This document shows positions 44,885 to 53,010 of a stretch of 64,000 bases of DNA, in pieces. Where the stretch lies: NCBI RefSeq assembly GCF_030915485.1, contig NZ_CP133266.1:3290001-3354000 (forward strand), read 5' to 3'. The DNA comes from Neobacillus sp. PS3-40. GTDB lineage: Bacteria > Bacillota > Bacilli > Bacillales > Cytobacillaceae. The translations under genes were made by a program, and so were the position numbers. The first letter of the stretch is position 1; every line of letters begins with the position of its first letter. The notes under the pieces were generated by a model that was given only the letters and a program-made list of their open reading frames with translations, searched no databases and was not told the origin of the DNA.

Positions 44885-44971
44885 ACCAATGCGCCCGTCA
44901 ACGGCAAGAAACAGAGGTAATGGTCACAAAAGCACCACCCCAGCACTTGCCCGGACTAAACAGGGTACATC
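44885..44971 (-). repeat. Degenerate dispersed repeat with TACCCTGTTTAG border, second copy
   Basis: Related to 12120-12226 on the same strand: ACCCTGTTTAGTCC at one end and GCGCATTGG at the other. It lies in the 312-bp gap between the SDR gene and moaD, which otherwise holds only the terminator at 44790. Confidence 0.35.
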
Positions 44972-44974
44972 TAT

Positions 44975-45841
44975 TCACCCATTAACAATCTTTCCCCCAT
45001 TAACATGAATCATTTGTCCACTCATATATGAAGAATCATTGGAGGCAAGAAAAACATAACTTGGTGCTAGTTCATGGGGTTGGCCTGCCCTCTCCATTGG
45101 AGTATTTGTGCCAAATGTCGCAACCTGGTCTGCAGGAAAGGTGGACGGTATAAGCGGTGTCCAAATCGGTCCAGGTGCAACTCCGTTTACTCGAATGCCC
45201 TGTGTTGCCAAGGACTTTGCTAGGGATCGAGTAAAAGAAACAATAGCCCCTTTTGAAGAGGAATAATCCAATAATTGCTCATTTCCTTCATAAGCCGTTA
45301 TAGACGCAGTATTAATAATGGACGCCCCTTTTTTTAAATAAGGGAGTGCCATCTTTGCCATATAAAAATAGGAAAAAATATTGGTCCGAAAGGTTTTTTC
45401 GAGCTGAGCTGAAGTAATATTTAAAAGACCTTTCTGCGGATGCTGTTCAGCTGCGTTATTGACAAGAATATCAATTTTTCCAAACTGATCAATTGTATTT
45501 TTGATAATCTCCTTGCAGTAATCTTCACTGCCGATATCACCTGAAAAGAGTAGACATTTGCGTCCTTCTGCTTCTACAAGCTGTTTTGTCTCCTCGGCAT
45601 CTGTTTGTTCCTTCAAATACACAATTACTACATCTGCGCCTTCCTTTGCAAAATAAATAGCAACAGATTTACCGATGCCACTGTCCCCGCCAGTTATGAT
45701 GGCGATTTTATCAGCTAACTTTCCGCTACCTTTATAATTTTCGTCAACGGAAATAGGCCTGGGATTCATTTCACTTTCGATCCCTGGTTGCTGGTTTTGA
45801 TGCTGCGGTGGAAATGTGGTTTTCTGACTTTTATTGTTCAT
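44975..45841 (-). CDS. SDR family oxidoreductase (general-stress/glucose dehydrogenase-like)
   Basis: 288 residues. NAD(P) motif TGGDSGIGKSVA near residues 50-61, the NNAA segment near 130, the catalytic Ser near 180 and the YSSSKGA motif (Tyr-x3-Lys) near 192-198. An N-terminal Gln/Pro-rich extension of about 38 residues (KTTFPPQHQNQQPGIE) is typical of the YdaD/YhdF-like stress dehydrogenases. Substrate unknown. ATG 45841 has TTGGAGGGAG 6 nt upstream. Confidence 0.88.
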   Translation of the reverse strand: MNNKSQKTTFPPQHQNQQPGIESEMNPRPISVDENYKGSGKLADKIAIITGGDSGIGKSVAIYFAKEGADVVIVYLKEQTDAEETKQLVEAEGRKCLLFSGDIGSEDYCKEIIKNTIDQFGKIDILVNNAAEQHPQKGLLNITSAQLEKTFRTNIFSYFYMAKMALPYLKKGASIINTASITAYEGNEQLLDYSSSKGAIVSFTRSLAKSLATQGIRVNGVAPGPIWTPLIPSTFPADQVATFGTNTPMERAGQPHELAPSYVFLASNDSSYMSGQMIHVNGGKIVNG

Positions 45842-45917
45842 ATTTATCTCCCTCCAAATCAACTGTTTTTATCATTCTTTTTTCTGATAAAAACAAACGT
45901 GGGAATTATTGGGGAAA

Positions 45918-45954
45918 ATAAAAAAGCGAAAAGGAGATAAGTCCTTTTCGCTTG
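45918..45954 (-). terminator. Terminator of yajQ
   Basis: AAGCGAAAAGGA / TCCTTTTCGCTT with a T-run on the minus strand, starting 3 bp after the stop. Confidence 0.9.
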
Positions 45955-45956
45955 AA

Positions 45957-46451
45957 TTAACGATAATTTAAAAATTGTACTTCCACTGTAAGATCATCTG
46001 ATGCTCGAACTGCTGAAATAATTTGTTGAAGGTCATCACGACTTTTCCCACTAACACGTACTTGGTCATCCTGGATTAGACTTTTAACCTTTACTCCACT
46101 ATTTTTTATAATGAGGTTAATTTTTTTTGCATTTTCTTTATCAATCCCTTGCACAAGCTTAGCTCTTTGTCGAACCGTTGCTCCTGCTGCTTTTTCAATT
46201 TTTCCATAGTCGAGGTTTCGAATGGGGATGCCTCTTTTAATTAGTTTTCCGAGCATTACGTCTTTAAGCTGATCTAATTTATATTCATCATCAGAAATTA
46301 AAACAAGCTCCTCTTTATCCAATGTAACCTCACTTTTGCTGCCTTTAAAATCATAACGTGTTTGAACTTCCTTCATTGTTTGAGTAATTGCATTCGTGAC
46401 TTCAGAAAAATCGACTTTGGATACAATATCAAATGAGCAATCTTTGGCCAT
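45957..46451 (-). CDS. yajQ: YajQ family nucleotide-binding protein
   Basis: 164 residues, usual length. Starts [22 protein letters not shown] and has the [31 protein letters not shown] and [14 protein letters not shown] segments of YajQ (two RNP-like folds). Family members bind nucleotides; in Xanthomonas YajQ is a c-di-GMP-binding effector, which is of note because a c-di-GMP riboswitch lies 17 kb away, but binding in Bacillus is not established. Corresponds to B. subtilis yitK, divergent from yitL (cvfB) as here. Confidence 0.93.
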   Translation of the reverse strand: MAKDCSFDIVSKVDFSEVTNAITQTMKEVQTRYDFKGSKSEVTLDKEELVLISDDEYKLDQLKDVMLGKLIKRGIPIRNLDYGKIEKAAGATVRQRAKLVQGIDKENAKKINLIIKNSGVKVKSLIQDDQVRVSGKSRDDLQQIISAVRASDDLTVEVQFLNYR

Positions 46452-46568
46452 TATTATACCTCCGTTAAAATTAGTAATCCGTATAAAGTTTCTTTTATTT
46501 CTTTATTATAGTAAAATATAGCAGTTCAAACAACCTTCTGGAAAAAGCAGAAAGAGGAGGAGACAAAT

Positions 46569-47432
46569 TTGTCTTTACAAGAATTAGTTGGGCAGGTTAC
46601 GAATTTAACTGTTGCCCGTGTAGCTGCTTTTGGCTATTTTTTAACAGATGGAAATGAAGATGTATTGTTACATAAAAATGAGACGAAACAGGAATACGAG
46701 ATAGATGAGAGTATAGATGTCTTTCTTTATACAGATTCGGAAGGAAGGCTTTCAGCTTCAACGTTCATTCCTGAAATAAGTGTTGGGAAATATGGATGGG
46801 TAAAAGTAACTGATACGAATCCTGGGCTTGGTGTTTTTTTAGATATTGGAGTCCAAAAGGATATCTTACTTGGCGTGCAAGATTTGCCTGTACATCGGTC
46901 TGTATGGCCAGCAATTGGCGATATGGTGTATATGACATTAAGGGCGGACCGCAATTATCTTTTGTATGCGAGACTTGCTAGCGATCAGGTAATACAGTCA
47001 ATTTCAACTGAGGCAACTAGCCAGGAATTCAATAAGAATGTTCAAGGATATATTTACAGGACTGCTAAGGTAGGAAGCTGGATTTATACACTTGAAGGAT
47101 TTAAAGGCTTTATCCATGAATCGCAACGGCTAAAAGAACCTCGCTTGGGTGAAAAAGTAGAGGGAAGGGTAGTTGATGTTAAAGTAGATGGTACCATCAA
47201 CGTGTCCTTATTGGCTCGTAAGGAAGAATCGCTTGATCAAGATGCCGAGCGAATTTATGAGTATTTAATGAGTAGAAACGGCGCAATGCCATATACGGAT
47301 AAAAGTACTCCAGAAGATATTCAGGATCGTTTTCAGTTAAGCAAAGGTGCTTTCAAACGCGCATTGGGCACACTTATGAAGCAAGGTAAGGTTTACCAGG
47401 ACGATAGCTGGACATATGAAAAAAAAGAGTAA
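46569..47432 (+). CDS. cvfB: CvfB/YitL S1-like RNA-binding protein
   Basis: 287 residues. Three S1-type OB domains (about 5-60, 70-130, 145-215: FEGKKGWIYTLEGFKGFIH-like pattern and VEGRVVDVKVDGTINVSL) and a C-terminal winged helix (STPEDIQDRFQLSKGAFKRALGTLMKQGKVY). CvfB of Staphylococcus binds RNA and affects virulence gene expression. Start is TTG 46569 with AGAGGAGGAG 7 nt upstream. Terminator follows. Confidence 0.88.
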   Translation: MSLQELVGQVTNLTVARVAAFGYFLTDGNEDVLLHKNETKQEYEIDESIDVFLYTDSEGRLSASTFIPEISVGKYGWVKVTDTNPGLGVFLDIGVQKDILLGVQDLPVHRSVWPAIGDMVYMTLRADRNYLLYARLASDQVIQSISTEATSQEFNKNVQGYIYRTAKVGSWIYTLEGFKGFIHESQRLKEPRLGEKVEGRVVDVKVDGTINVSLLARKEESLDQDAERIYEYLMSRNGAMPYTDKSTPEDIQDRFQLSKGAFKRALGTLMKQGKVYQDDSWTYEKKE

Positions 47433-47435
47433 CGG

Positions 47436-47466
47436 ACAAGCATTTTTAAAATGCTTGTTTTTTTAG
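47436..47466 (+). terminator. Terminator of cvfB
   Basis: ACAAGCATTTT / AAAATGCTTGT stem with T7. Confidence 0.9.
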
Positions 47467-47557
47467 ATTTCCTCCAAATACACCACAATACTTACATACT
47501 CTTTTCTTAATAGCAGAAACTACTTTATGTAGTAATGTAAAAGAAAGGAGCAAGCAT

Positions 47558-47689
47558 ATGCCACATACTTCTGATAATGACAAGAAAGCAAAAGACAATA
47601 ATGCTCTACATCATGAAAAAAATATGATGCGTGAAAAAAATCGTAAAGCGGGTAAAAATCAATATTCAAAGAAAACAAATCATCTTTAA
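47558..47689 (+). CDS. Small basic protein, DUF3941-like
   Basis: 43 residues. ATG with AAAGAAAGGAG 6 nt upstream. Highly charged: MPHTSDNDKKAKDNNALHHE, then REKNRKAGKNQYSKK. It resembles the short DUF3941 proteins of Bacillaceae as I recall them; function unknown. No membrane segment. A structured stretch follows at 47696-47753. Confidence 0.65.
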   Translation: MPHTSDNDKKAKDNNALHHEKNMMREKNRKAGKNQYSKKTNHL

Positions 47690-47695
47690 AAATAG

Positions 47696-47753
47696 CTTTG
47701 TTACTTAAAATTCTCGGGACAAACGACCTTTGGCTTATTCGAGAGTAACAAAG
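47696..47753. repeat. Interrupted inverted repeat after the DUF3941-like gene
   Basis: Arms CTTTGTTACT...CTCG and CGAG-AGTAACAAAG with a 7-nt bulge on one side. TTTGGCT in the loop also matches AGCCAAA at 47773-47779. May be an inefficient terminator or RNA structure. Confidence 0.45.
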
Positions 47754-47798
47754 GAATTAGGTCCTTTCATTAGCCAAAAAAATTATTTAACATAGCAA

Positions 47799-47840
47799 AA
47801 AAGAAATGAGTGAGGTGGCAAGCACTTCACTCATTTCTTT
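47799..47840 (-). terminator. Terminator overlapping the degV stop codon
   Basis: AAAGAAATGAGTGA / TCACTCATTTCTTT 14-bp stem; the last codons and TGA of the DegV gene lie inside one arm. Confidence 0.85.
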
Positions 47841-48709
47841 TTAATAGTGTATTCAGGTATATCGTTTAAAAAGAAAATAGCAATGGTCCCTGGACCCGTA
47901 TGTGCCCCAATTGCTGATCCAATGGCAGAAATATACACTTCTTTTGGCTGGAAATTATTTTCAAGTATGGCTTTTACTTCTAAAGCTGTTTCTTCATTGT
48001 CTGCATGGCTAATTCCGATAATTTGTTCATTTAAACGGGAACCACGTTCACTTATAACTTCGGTGATACGGTGAAGAAGCTTCTTTTTCCCTCTAATTTT
48101 TTCAAGAGGCACGAGTTTACCCTCTTCAACATTTAAAAGTGGTTTTATATTTAATAAACCACCAAGAAAAGCGGATGCTTTAGAAACACGTCCACCTTTT
48201 GCAAGATAATCTAAGTCCTCTACAGTAAAAAGGTGTTCCATATGCTGGCATCTAAACAGAACTTCTTTTAAAATGACTTCCTTCTCAATATTTTCAGCAG
48301 CAAGTCTTGCTGCTTCCCTGACAGTTAGCCCTTGTCCAAGTGATGCACACTTTGAGTCTACAATCGTTAATTGGAAATTTGGATATTTTTCCTTGACTTG
48401 GTCAAGAATCATAACAGCGGTTTGATATGTTCCAGATAATTCAGATGAAAATGCTATGTATATACCATCCTCATTGTTTTCAGCCATTTTTGTAAAAACT
48501 TCTGTAAATAAAAATGGCGAAACTTGGGAGGTTTTTGGCACTATTCCGTTTCGAATAGCTTCATAGACCTTTTTAGGATCGATGGTTTTTACATCTTCAT
48601 ACTCATGATCATTTAATTGAACTTTTAATGGAAGTAAAATGGCGTTGTTATCAGTATAAAATTGAAGGGGTAAATCACATGCGCTATCTGCTAGTATTTT
48701 TACTTGCAT
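47831..48709 (-). CDS. DegV family fatty-acid binding protein (YitS-like)
   Basis: 292 residues. DegV fold: ILADSACDLPLQFYTDNNAILLPLKV start, TSQVSPFLFTEVF near 58, the SSELSGTYQTA fatty-acid-binding segment near 90-100, and IGSAIGAHTGPGTIAIFF near the end. DegV/FakB proteins bind a fatty acid and in the Fak system present it to FakA kinase for phosphorylation. B. subtilis yitS occupies this position next to yitT. ATG 48709 is chosen; GTAGGTGAAC precedes it. Confidence 0.9.
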   Translation of the reverse strand: MQVKILADSACDLPLQFYTDNNAILLPLKVQLNDHEYEDVKTIDPKKVYEAIRNGIVPKTSQVSPFLFTEVFTKMAENNEDGIYIAFSSELSGTYQTAVMILDQVKEKYPNFQLTIVDSKCASLGQGLTVREAARLAAENIEKEVILKEVLFRCQHMEHLFTVEDLDYLAKGGRVSKASAFLGGLLNIKPLLNVEEGKLVPLEKIRGKKKLLHRITEVISERGSRLNEQIIGISHADNEETALEVKAILENNFQPKEVYISAIGSAIGAHTGPGTIAIFFLNDIPEYTIKKK

Positions 48710-48821
48710 GAAGTTCACCTACTTTCAAGCTAAGATAAGTTCAGTTTATCGGTTTCAAAAAAAAAATACAATAATTAGTAATTGAAAAAGAGTAAAAGAT
48801 AAAAAAGGAGAGGAACACAAT

Positions 48822-49664
48822 ATGTTTTGGCTCCAAACAAAAAAAGTAATGGTTGTTATTTTTGGTGCTTTATTAAATGCTATCTCAATGAATTTATTCT
48901 TAATCCCTGCGAATGTTTATTCGAGCGGGTTTGCTGGAATCGCACAATTGCTCTCAAAAGTACTCACGGATATTTCACCTTTTTCCGTTTCGATGGGCTA
49001 TTTATTGCTGTTTCTAAACATCCCTGTTGCCATCCTTGGTTGGAAGAAGGTCGGAAAATCCTTTACTGTATTTAGTTTCATGAGCGTATTGTTGACAACG
49101 TTTTTTCTGGAGATTATTCCTATAAAAGAATTATCGCATGATATTCTTTTGAATGCTGTTTTTGGTGGAGTGATTTTAGCAGTTGGGGTTGGATTTACGT
49201 TAAAATGGGGGGCTTCGACTGGCGGGCTAGATATTGTTGCTATGGTTCTATCGCGGGCCAAAGATAAGCCTGTCGGAACCTATATGTTTACCCTTAATGC
49301 CATTATTATCTTAACAGCAGGTATTCTCTATGGTTGGGAAAAGGCGTTATATACTCTTGTAACCCTTTATACGTCAACAAGAGTAATTGATGCGATCCAT
49401 ACAAGACATGAAAAATTAACAGCTATCATTATTACCCGAAATGGTGAAGATCTTAAAAAAGCAATTCATTCACAACTTGTTAGAGGAATTACAACGATTC
49501 CTGCCAAAGGAGCTTATACAAATGAGACAAAGGATATGATGATGATAGTGATAACCAGGTATGAGCTATTTGATTTGGAAAGAATCATTAAAGAGGTAGA
49601 CCCGAACGCATTTACGAACATTATTGAGACTTCAAGTGTTGTTGGTTTCTTTCGAAGAGATTAA
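48822..49664 (+). CDS. yitT: YitT family membrane protein
   Basis: 280 residues. Five to six membrane helices in the first 200 residues (YitT_membrane domain, KWGASTGGLDIVAMVL motif near 127-142), then a cytoplasmic DUF2179 domain (HEKLTAIIITRNGEDLKKAIHSQL; GAYTNETKDMMMIVITRYEL). Function unknown. AAAAGGAGAGG precedes the ATG. Divergent from degV, as in B. subtilis yitS-yitT. Confidence 0.92.
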   Translation: MFWLQTKKVMVVIFGALLNAISMNLFLIPANVYSSGFAGIAQLLSKVLTDISPFSVSMGYLLLFLNIPVAILGWKKVGKSFTVFSFMSVLLTTFFLEIIPIKELSHDILLNAVFGGVILAVGVGFTLKWGASTGGLDIVAMVLSRAKDKPVGTYMFTLNAIIILTAGILYGWEKALYTLVTLYTSTRVIDAIHTRHEKLTAIIITRNGEDLKKAIHSQLVRGITTIPAKGAYTNETKDMMMIVITRYELFDLERIIKEVDPNAFTNIIETSSVVGFFRRD

Positions 49665-49684
49665 GCTTTTAGGAGGCTTAGATT

Positions 49685-50092
49685 GTGCTTAGTTTATTAT
49701 TTTCGTTCCTGTTATCTATTTCTTGTAATATTCCATTTCATTCCATTGATGTGGTCATGACCAATAGAGTCATCCCTACGGAAAATAATGCGGCATTTCG
49801 TCATATCCATGTGCACGGAAATAAGGGTGTGTATTTGATTACTGGTGAAACAAATCTTATAAGTAGAGTAGTTTTTTATTCGGTAGAAGATGGTCATGTA
49901 GAATTCATCCATGAAAAAAAACTTAGTGTAAAAAAGAAATCTCAAAAGTGGACTTCTTTTAAAATAAGAATGGAAATTCCGAATTCAAAACTTCCGCGTA
50001 ATGGTTCGCTTATTTTGAATTTATATGAACGAACGAGTAAGGGGGTTACGGTGCATCCATATTCAGTTATTCTAGAGGAATTCTACGATTAA
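49685..50092 (+). CDS. Secreted or membrane-anchored Gmad2-like immunoglobulin-fold protein
   Basis: 135 residues. An N-terminal hydrophobic segment LSLLFSFLLSISCNIPF with a Cys suggests a signal or lipoprotein-like leader, though not a perfect lipobox. The rest is beta-rich, and the order (VYLITGETNLISRVVFYSVEDGHV ... KWTSFKIRMEIP ... GSLILNLYERTSKGV) recalls the Gmad2 domain of spore germination/sporulation proteins. It starts at GTG 49685 with AGGAGG 8 nt upstream, 20 bp after yitT. In B. subtilis the protease inhibitor ipi follows yitT; this protein does not resemble it. Tentative. Confidence 0.55.
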   Translation: MLSLLFSFLLSISCNIPFHSIDVVMTNRVIPTENNAAFRHIHVHGNKGVYLITGETNLISRVVFYSVEDGHVEFIHEKKLSVKKKSQKWTSFKIRMEIPNSKLPRNGSLILNLYERTSKGVTVHPYSVILEEFYD

Positions 50093-50126
50093 AGAGCTGG
50101 CACAAGATGTTGTGCCAGCTCTTTGT
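50091..50126 (+). terminator. Terminator of the yitT unit
   Basis: AGAGCTGGCACAA / TTGTGCCAGCTCT 13-bp stem, GATG loop, starts at the stop codon. Confidence 0.85.
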
Positions 50127-50194
50127 GTTTACCAAAATTTTATGTTCTACATTTGTTAAATCAATTCAGCTTCCGCGCAGGCGCTTGTGCCTTC

Positions 50195-50377
50195 TTAGAT
50201 TTGTTCAAGCTCATTTTGCATTTTTTGGAGCTGACTTTGTTCAGCAACAGTTGAATTTGCATAAGCAGAGCGTAATGCATTTTTGGCTGTTGCAGTGGCA
50301 GCTTGTTGATCAGCAGGGCTAGCAGATTTCGCTATTTCAACAAATCTTCTTGCTTCTTGGAAAAGTTGGTTTCCCAT
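50195..50377 (-). CDS. DUF3813 family small protein
   Basis: 60 residues, helical and Ala/Gln-rich: MGNQLFQEARRFVEIAKSAS, then ATATAKNALRSAYANSTVAEQSQLQKMQNEL. The pattern matches DUF3813, a Bacillus family of unknown function. GGAGGAA for its ATG lies within the last codons of the upstream 50-aa gene, so the two are coupled. B. subtilis has a small gene (yizC) in this position. Confidence 0.7.
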   Translation of the reverse strand: MGNQLFQEARRFVEIAKSASPADQQAATATAKNALRSAYANSTVAEQSQLQKMQNELEQI

Positions 50378-50379
50378 CT

Positions 50380-50532
50380 TTATATTCCTCCAAGTGAGGA
50401 TTCATGTACATTGGCCATCTTCTGAGCTTCCGCTTCAGCGTAGGTCATATGATATGGGATACGTTCAGCATGTTTCGTAACGGTATCCTTTCCTTGTTGG
50501 ACAAAGCGTTTCGATTTGTTTCGTTTACCCAT
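50380..50532 (-). CDS. Conserved-looking 50-aa basic protein
   Basis: 50 residues: MGKRNKSKRFVQQGKDTVTK, then HAERIPYHMTYAEAEAQKMA. I do not recognise the family. Support comes from GGAGGGATTCTA before the ATG, a clean stop 2 bp before the DUF3813 start, and codon use like its neighbours. The strongly basic N-terminus and amphipathic remainder would suit a nucleic-acid- or spore-core-associated protein, but that is speculation. Confidence 0.6.
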   Translation of the reverse strand: MGKRNKSKRFVQQGKDTVTKHAERIPYHMTYAEAEAQKMANVHESSLGGI

Positions 50533-50633
50533 TAGAATCCCTCCAATTTCTAGAGCTTGCTTTGAAACAGCTAGGCTGCTTCTTTCCTAGTATGTACGAA
50601 AATGTGGGGATTCATTTTAGGAAAACAATGTCA

Positions 50634-51446
50634 CTATTTGAGGTTCAATAAATCCTCTAGATATACTCCAACACCATCTTCATTATTTGAAAGGGTACTA
50701 TCATTAGCCATCAATTTTACTTGATCAATGGCGTTTCCCATTGCAACTCCTCTACCAGCAAATTCGAGCATTTCAAGGTCATTATCTTCATCCCCAAAGG
50801 CAATAATTCTGTCTGCTGGAATTTGATAATATTCAGCTACATTCTTTACACCTACTGCTTTATTAAGACCGGATTTGATTATTTCAATAACATGAAATGG
50901 TGCTGCCCAACTACGATGGTCAATCACCTCGGCATGAACATCCGAGAGGTGTTTACGAATTTTGATTAACTCAAATTCATCAGTATGAATTAAAAGGCTT
51001 GTTGGAGAATCATGTAAAAATTCACTTAGGTCACCTGTAGTTATTTTGGGATTTCCAAGACTAAAAATATCTAAGAGCTTTTCATCGTGATAATGGAAGT
51101 AGACCTGATCAATTACCTCAGCAATAATATTATAAAAATGAAAGGATCGGCATGCTTCAACAATTTCCTTTGCCACTTTAATATCCAAGGGGGAATGGTA
51201 TGTGCCCCAAGTCCGGTCTTTTGGATGATGTATAAAAGCTCCGTTGAAATTCACAATAGGGGTGTCTAGCTCTAGTTCCTTATAATACATTTCACTCGAC
51301 CGAAATGGACGACCGGTTGCAATCATAACGATATGTCCCTGATCTTTAGCCTTTTTAATAATTTTTTTTGTCTTTAAGGAAATCGTTTTATCGTCTTTTA
51401 GTAATGTTCCATCCAAATCTAATGCAATTAAATGTTTGTTTGCCAT
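50634..51446 (-). CDS. yitU: HAD superfamily Cof-type phosphatase, YitU-like
   Basis: 270 residues. HAD motifs: I LIALDLDGTLLKDD (nucleophile Asp near residue 9), II IATGRPF near 43, III Lys near 195 (SGLNKAVGV) and IV FGDEDNDLEML near 216. C2B-type cap as in Cof phosphatases; members act on FMN precursors or sugar phosphates (YitU of B. subtilis is implicated in dephosphorylating the riboflavin precursor ARPP). GGAGATCTC lies before the ATG. Confidence 0.9.
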   Translation of the reverse strand: MANKHLIALDLDGTLLKDDKTISLKTKKIIKKAKDQGHIVMIATGRPFRSSEMYYKELELDTPIVNFNGAFIHHPKDRTWGTYHSPLDIKVAKEIVEACRSFHFYNIIAEVIDQVYFHYHDEKLLDIFSLGNPKITTGDLSEFLHDSPTSLLIHTDEFELIKIRKHLSDVHAEVIDHRSWAAPFHVIEIIKSGLNKAVGVKNVAEYYQIPADRIIAFGDEDNDLEMLEFAGRGVAMGNAIDQVKLMANDSTLSNNEDGVGVYLEDLLNLK

Positions 51447-51641
51447 GAGATCTCCTTCTTATTCAGGTTGTTTTTTTCCATACATGTGATTGAAGAAAAA
51501 GTTCAAGCATGTTTTTAGGAAAAAGTGTAATTACCGATTATAATTAATATGTTAACAATTTTATATGTAATCTGTAAAAAAATTCACTTAATAAAATTTT
51601 TCAAGTCAGTATAATTAATGTAGCCTTTAGGAGGTCATCCA

Positions 51642-52442
51642 TTGATTGTTGTTAAACATGAGTGTATCAAAAGTATTCCACTTCTCCATGTCGTCAAACA
51701 AAAGGAACAGTGGGAAAAGCTTCCTCTAATCATCTTTATTCATGGTTTTACAAGTGCAAAGGAACATAATCTTCATTATGCGTATTTGTTAGCGGAAGCA
51801 GGTTTTCGAATCTTGCTACCTGAAGCATTATACCATGGCGAAAGGGAACAAGATTTAACTGAAAAGGACCTTTTGATCCATTTTTGGGATATTGTTTTAA
51901 ATACCATTAATGAAATAAAGATAATTAAGGAATTTTATGAAGAAGAGGGGCTTGTAAAATCAGGAGAAATTGGTGTAGTGGGGACATCAATGGGTGGTAT
52001 GGTAACTCTTGGTGCGATGACACAATATGAATGGATCAAAGTAGCAGTTAGTTTAATGGGGATGCCTGCATACGAAAAATACTCCCTTTGGCAATTAGAA
52101 CAGTTAAGTGAACAAGGAGTTCCGCTTCCTTTTAATGAAGAGGAGATTGAACAACAACTTGCCACCATTCGCCAATACGATCTAAGCCTTCAACCTGAAA
52201 AACTTGTTAATCGGCCATTGTTATTTTGGCATGGCAAAAAAGATTCATTGGTACCTTACCCATTAACATATCAATTTTTCGAAACAATTAAGCCCGATTA
52301 TCAACAAAATCCTGGGAATTTGGCTTTTCTAACAGATGAACAGGCTGGACATAAGGTGAGTAGGGAAGGTCTAATTGCAACGGTTGAGTGGTTCAAACAA
52401 CATTTATTTATAAATGATAAAAATATAGTAGGAGTGAATTAG
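51642..52442 (+). CDS. yitV: Alpha/beta hydrolase (esterase), YitV-like
   Basis: 266 residues. Oxyanion segment IIFIHGFTSAKEH near 29-41, nucleophile Ser116 in GTSMGGM, the Asp segment FWHGKKDSLVPY near 205 and a C-terminal His (QAGHKVSREG) near 240. Probable carboxylesterase; substrate unknown. TTG 51642 with AGGAGGTC 6 nt upstream is the only well-placed start. Two bp separate it from yitW. Confidence 0.88.
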   Translation: MIVVKHECIKSIPLLHVVKQKEQWEKLPLIIFIHGFTSAKEHNLHYAYLLAEAGFRILLPEALYHGEREQDLTEKDLLIHFWDIVLNTINEIKIIKEFYEEEGLVKSGEIGVVGTSMGGMVTLGAMTQYEWIKVAVSLMGMPAYEKYSLWQLEQLSEQGVPLPFNEEEIEQQLATIRQYDLSLQPEKLVNRPLLFWHGKKDSLVPYPLTYQFFETIKPDYQQNPGNLAFLTDEQAGHKVSREGLIATVEWFKQHLFINDKNIVGVN

Positions 52443-52444
52443 GA

Positions 52445-52753
52445 ATGAATGAAGAATTAAAAGAGAATATCATGGGTGCACTAGAGCTTGTTATCGATCC
52501 AGAGCTAGGAGTGGACATTGTTAATTTAGGATTGGTTTATGATGCTGAGCTGAGCGATGAAGGAGAATTGGTGGTAACCATGACGTTGACATCAATGGGT
52601 TGCCCGCTTGCAGGAACGATAGTTGATCAAGTAAAAAGGGCTGTATCAGATATTCCTGAGGTAAAAGGAACAGAAGTTAATATTGTTTGGAATCCACCTT
52701 GGACTAAAGATATGATGTCGCGTTATGCAAAAATTGCATTAGGGATAAGATAG
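52445..52753 (+). CDS. yitW: MIP18/DUF59 family Fe-S assembly protein, YitW-like
   Basis: 102 residues. DUF59 core: ALELVIDPELGVDIVNLGLVY (with the conserved D-P-E and D-I-V-N-L-G-L) and TLTSMGCPLAGTI with the reactive Cys near residue 58; ends VWNPPWTKDMMS. Such proteins assist Fe-S cluster delivery (SufT/PaaD relatives). Cotranscribed with yitV. A long terminator follows at 52793. Confidence 0.92.
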   Translation: MNEELKENIMGALELVIDPELGVDIVNLGLVYDAELSDEGELVVTMTLTSMGCPLAGTIVDQVKRAVSDIPEVKGTEVNIVWNPPWTKDMMSRYAKIALGIR

Positions 52754-52792
52754 TCATCCTTTAAAACAACAGCATTAATACTAAGGACACTG

Positions 52793-52840
52793 AAAAAGAA
52801 GCTGACAACCTAGATGTAGTAGGTTATTAGCTTCTTTTTC
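52793..52840 (+). terminator. Terminator of yitVW
   Basis: AAAAAGAAGCT...AGCTTCTTTTT with inner CAACCT/AGGTT pairing. Confidence 0.9.
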
Positions 52841-52915
52841 GTAGTAAATACGCTTTTTTAGTGTCCTAAAAATACTTGCTGTCGTTTTTATTTTGGACAC
52901 ATATTGGTTCTCGGT

Positions 52916-52931
52916 TGTGAGGTAGTTCACT
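52916..52931 (+). promoter_or_regulatory. FNR-type box, radical SAM gene
   Basis: TGTGA-GGTAGT-TCACT. The start of the box is 37 bp before a perfect TATAAT (52953-52958), which centres it at about -41.5 from the inferred start near 52965. Class II activator position. Confidence 0.75.
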
Positions 52932-53010
52932 TTTTAAAACTATAAACATCATTATAATATAAGTAATAAAACTGTTTTGCTTGAGAAGGCAGATTCAGGA
53001 GGCGTTTCAT

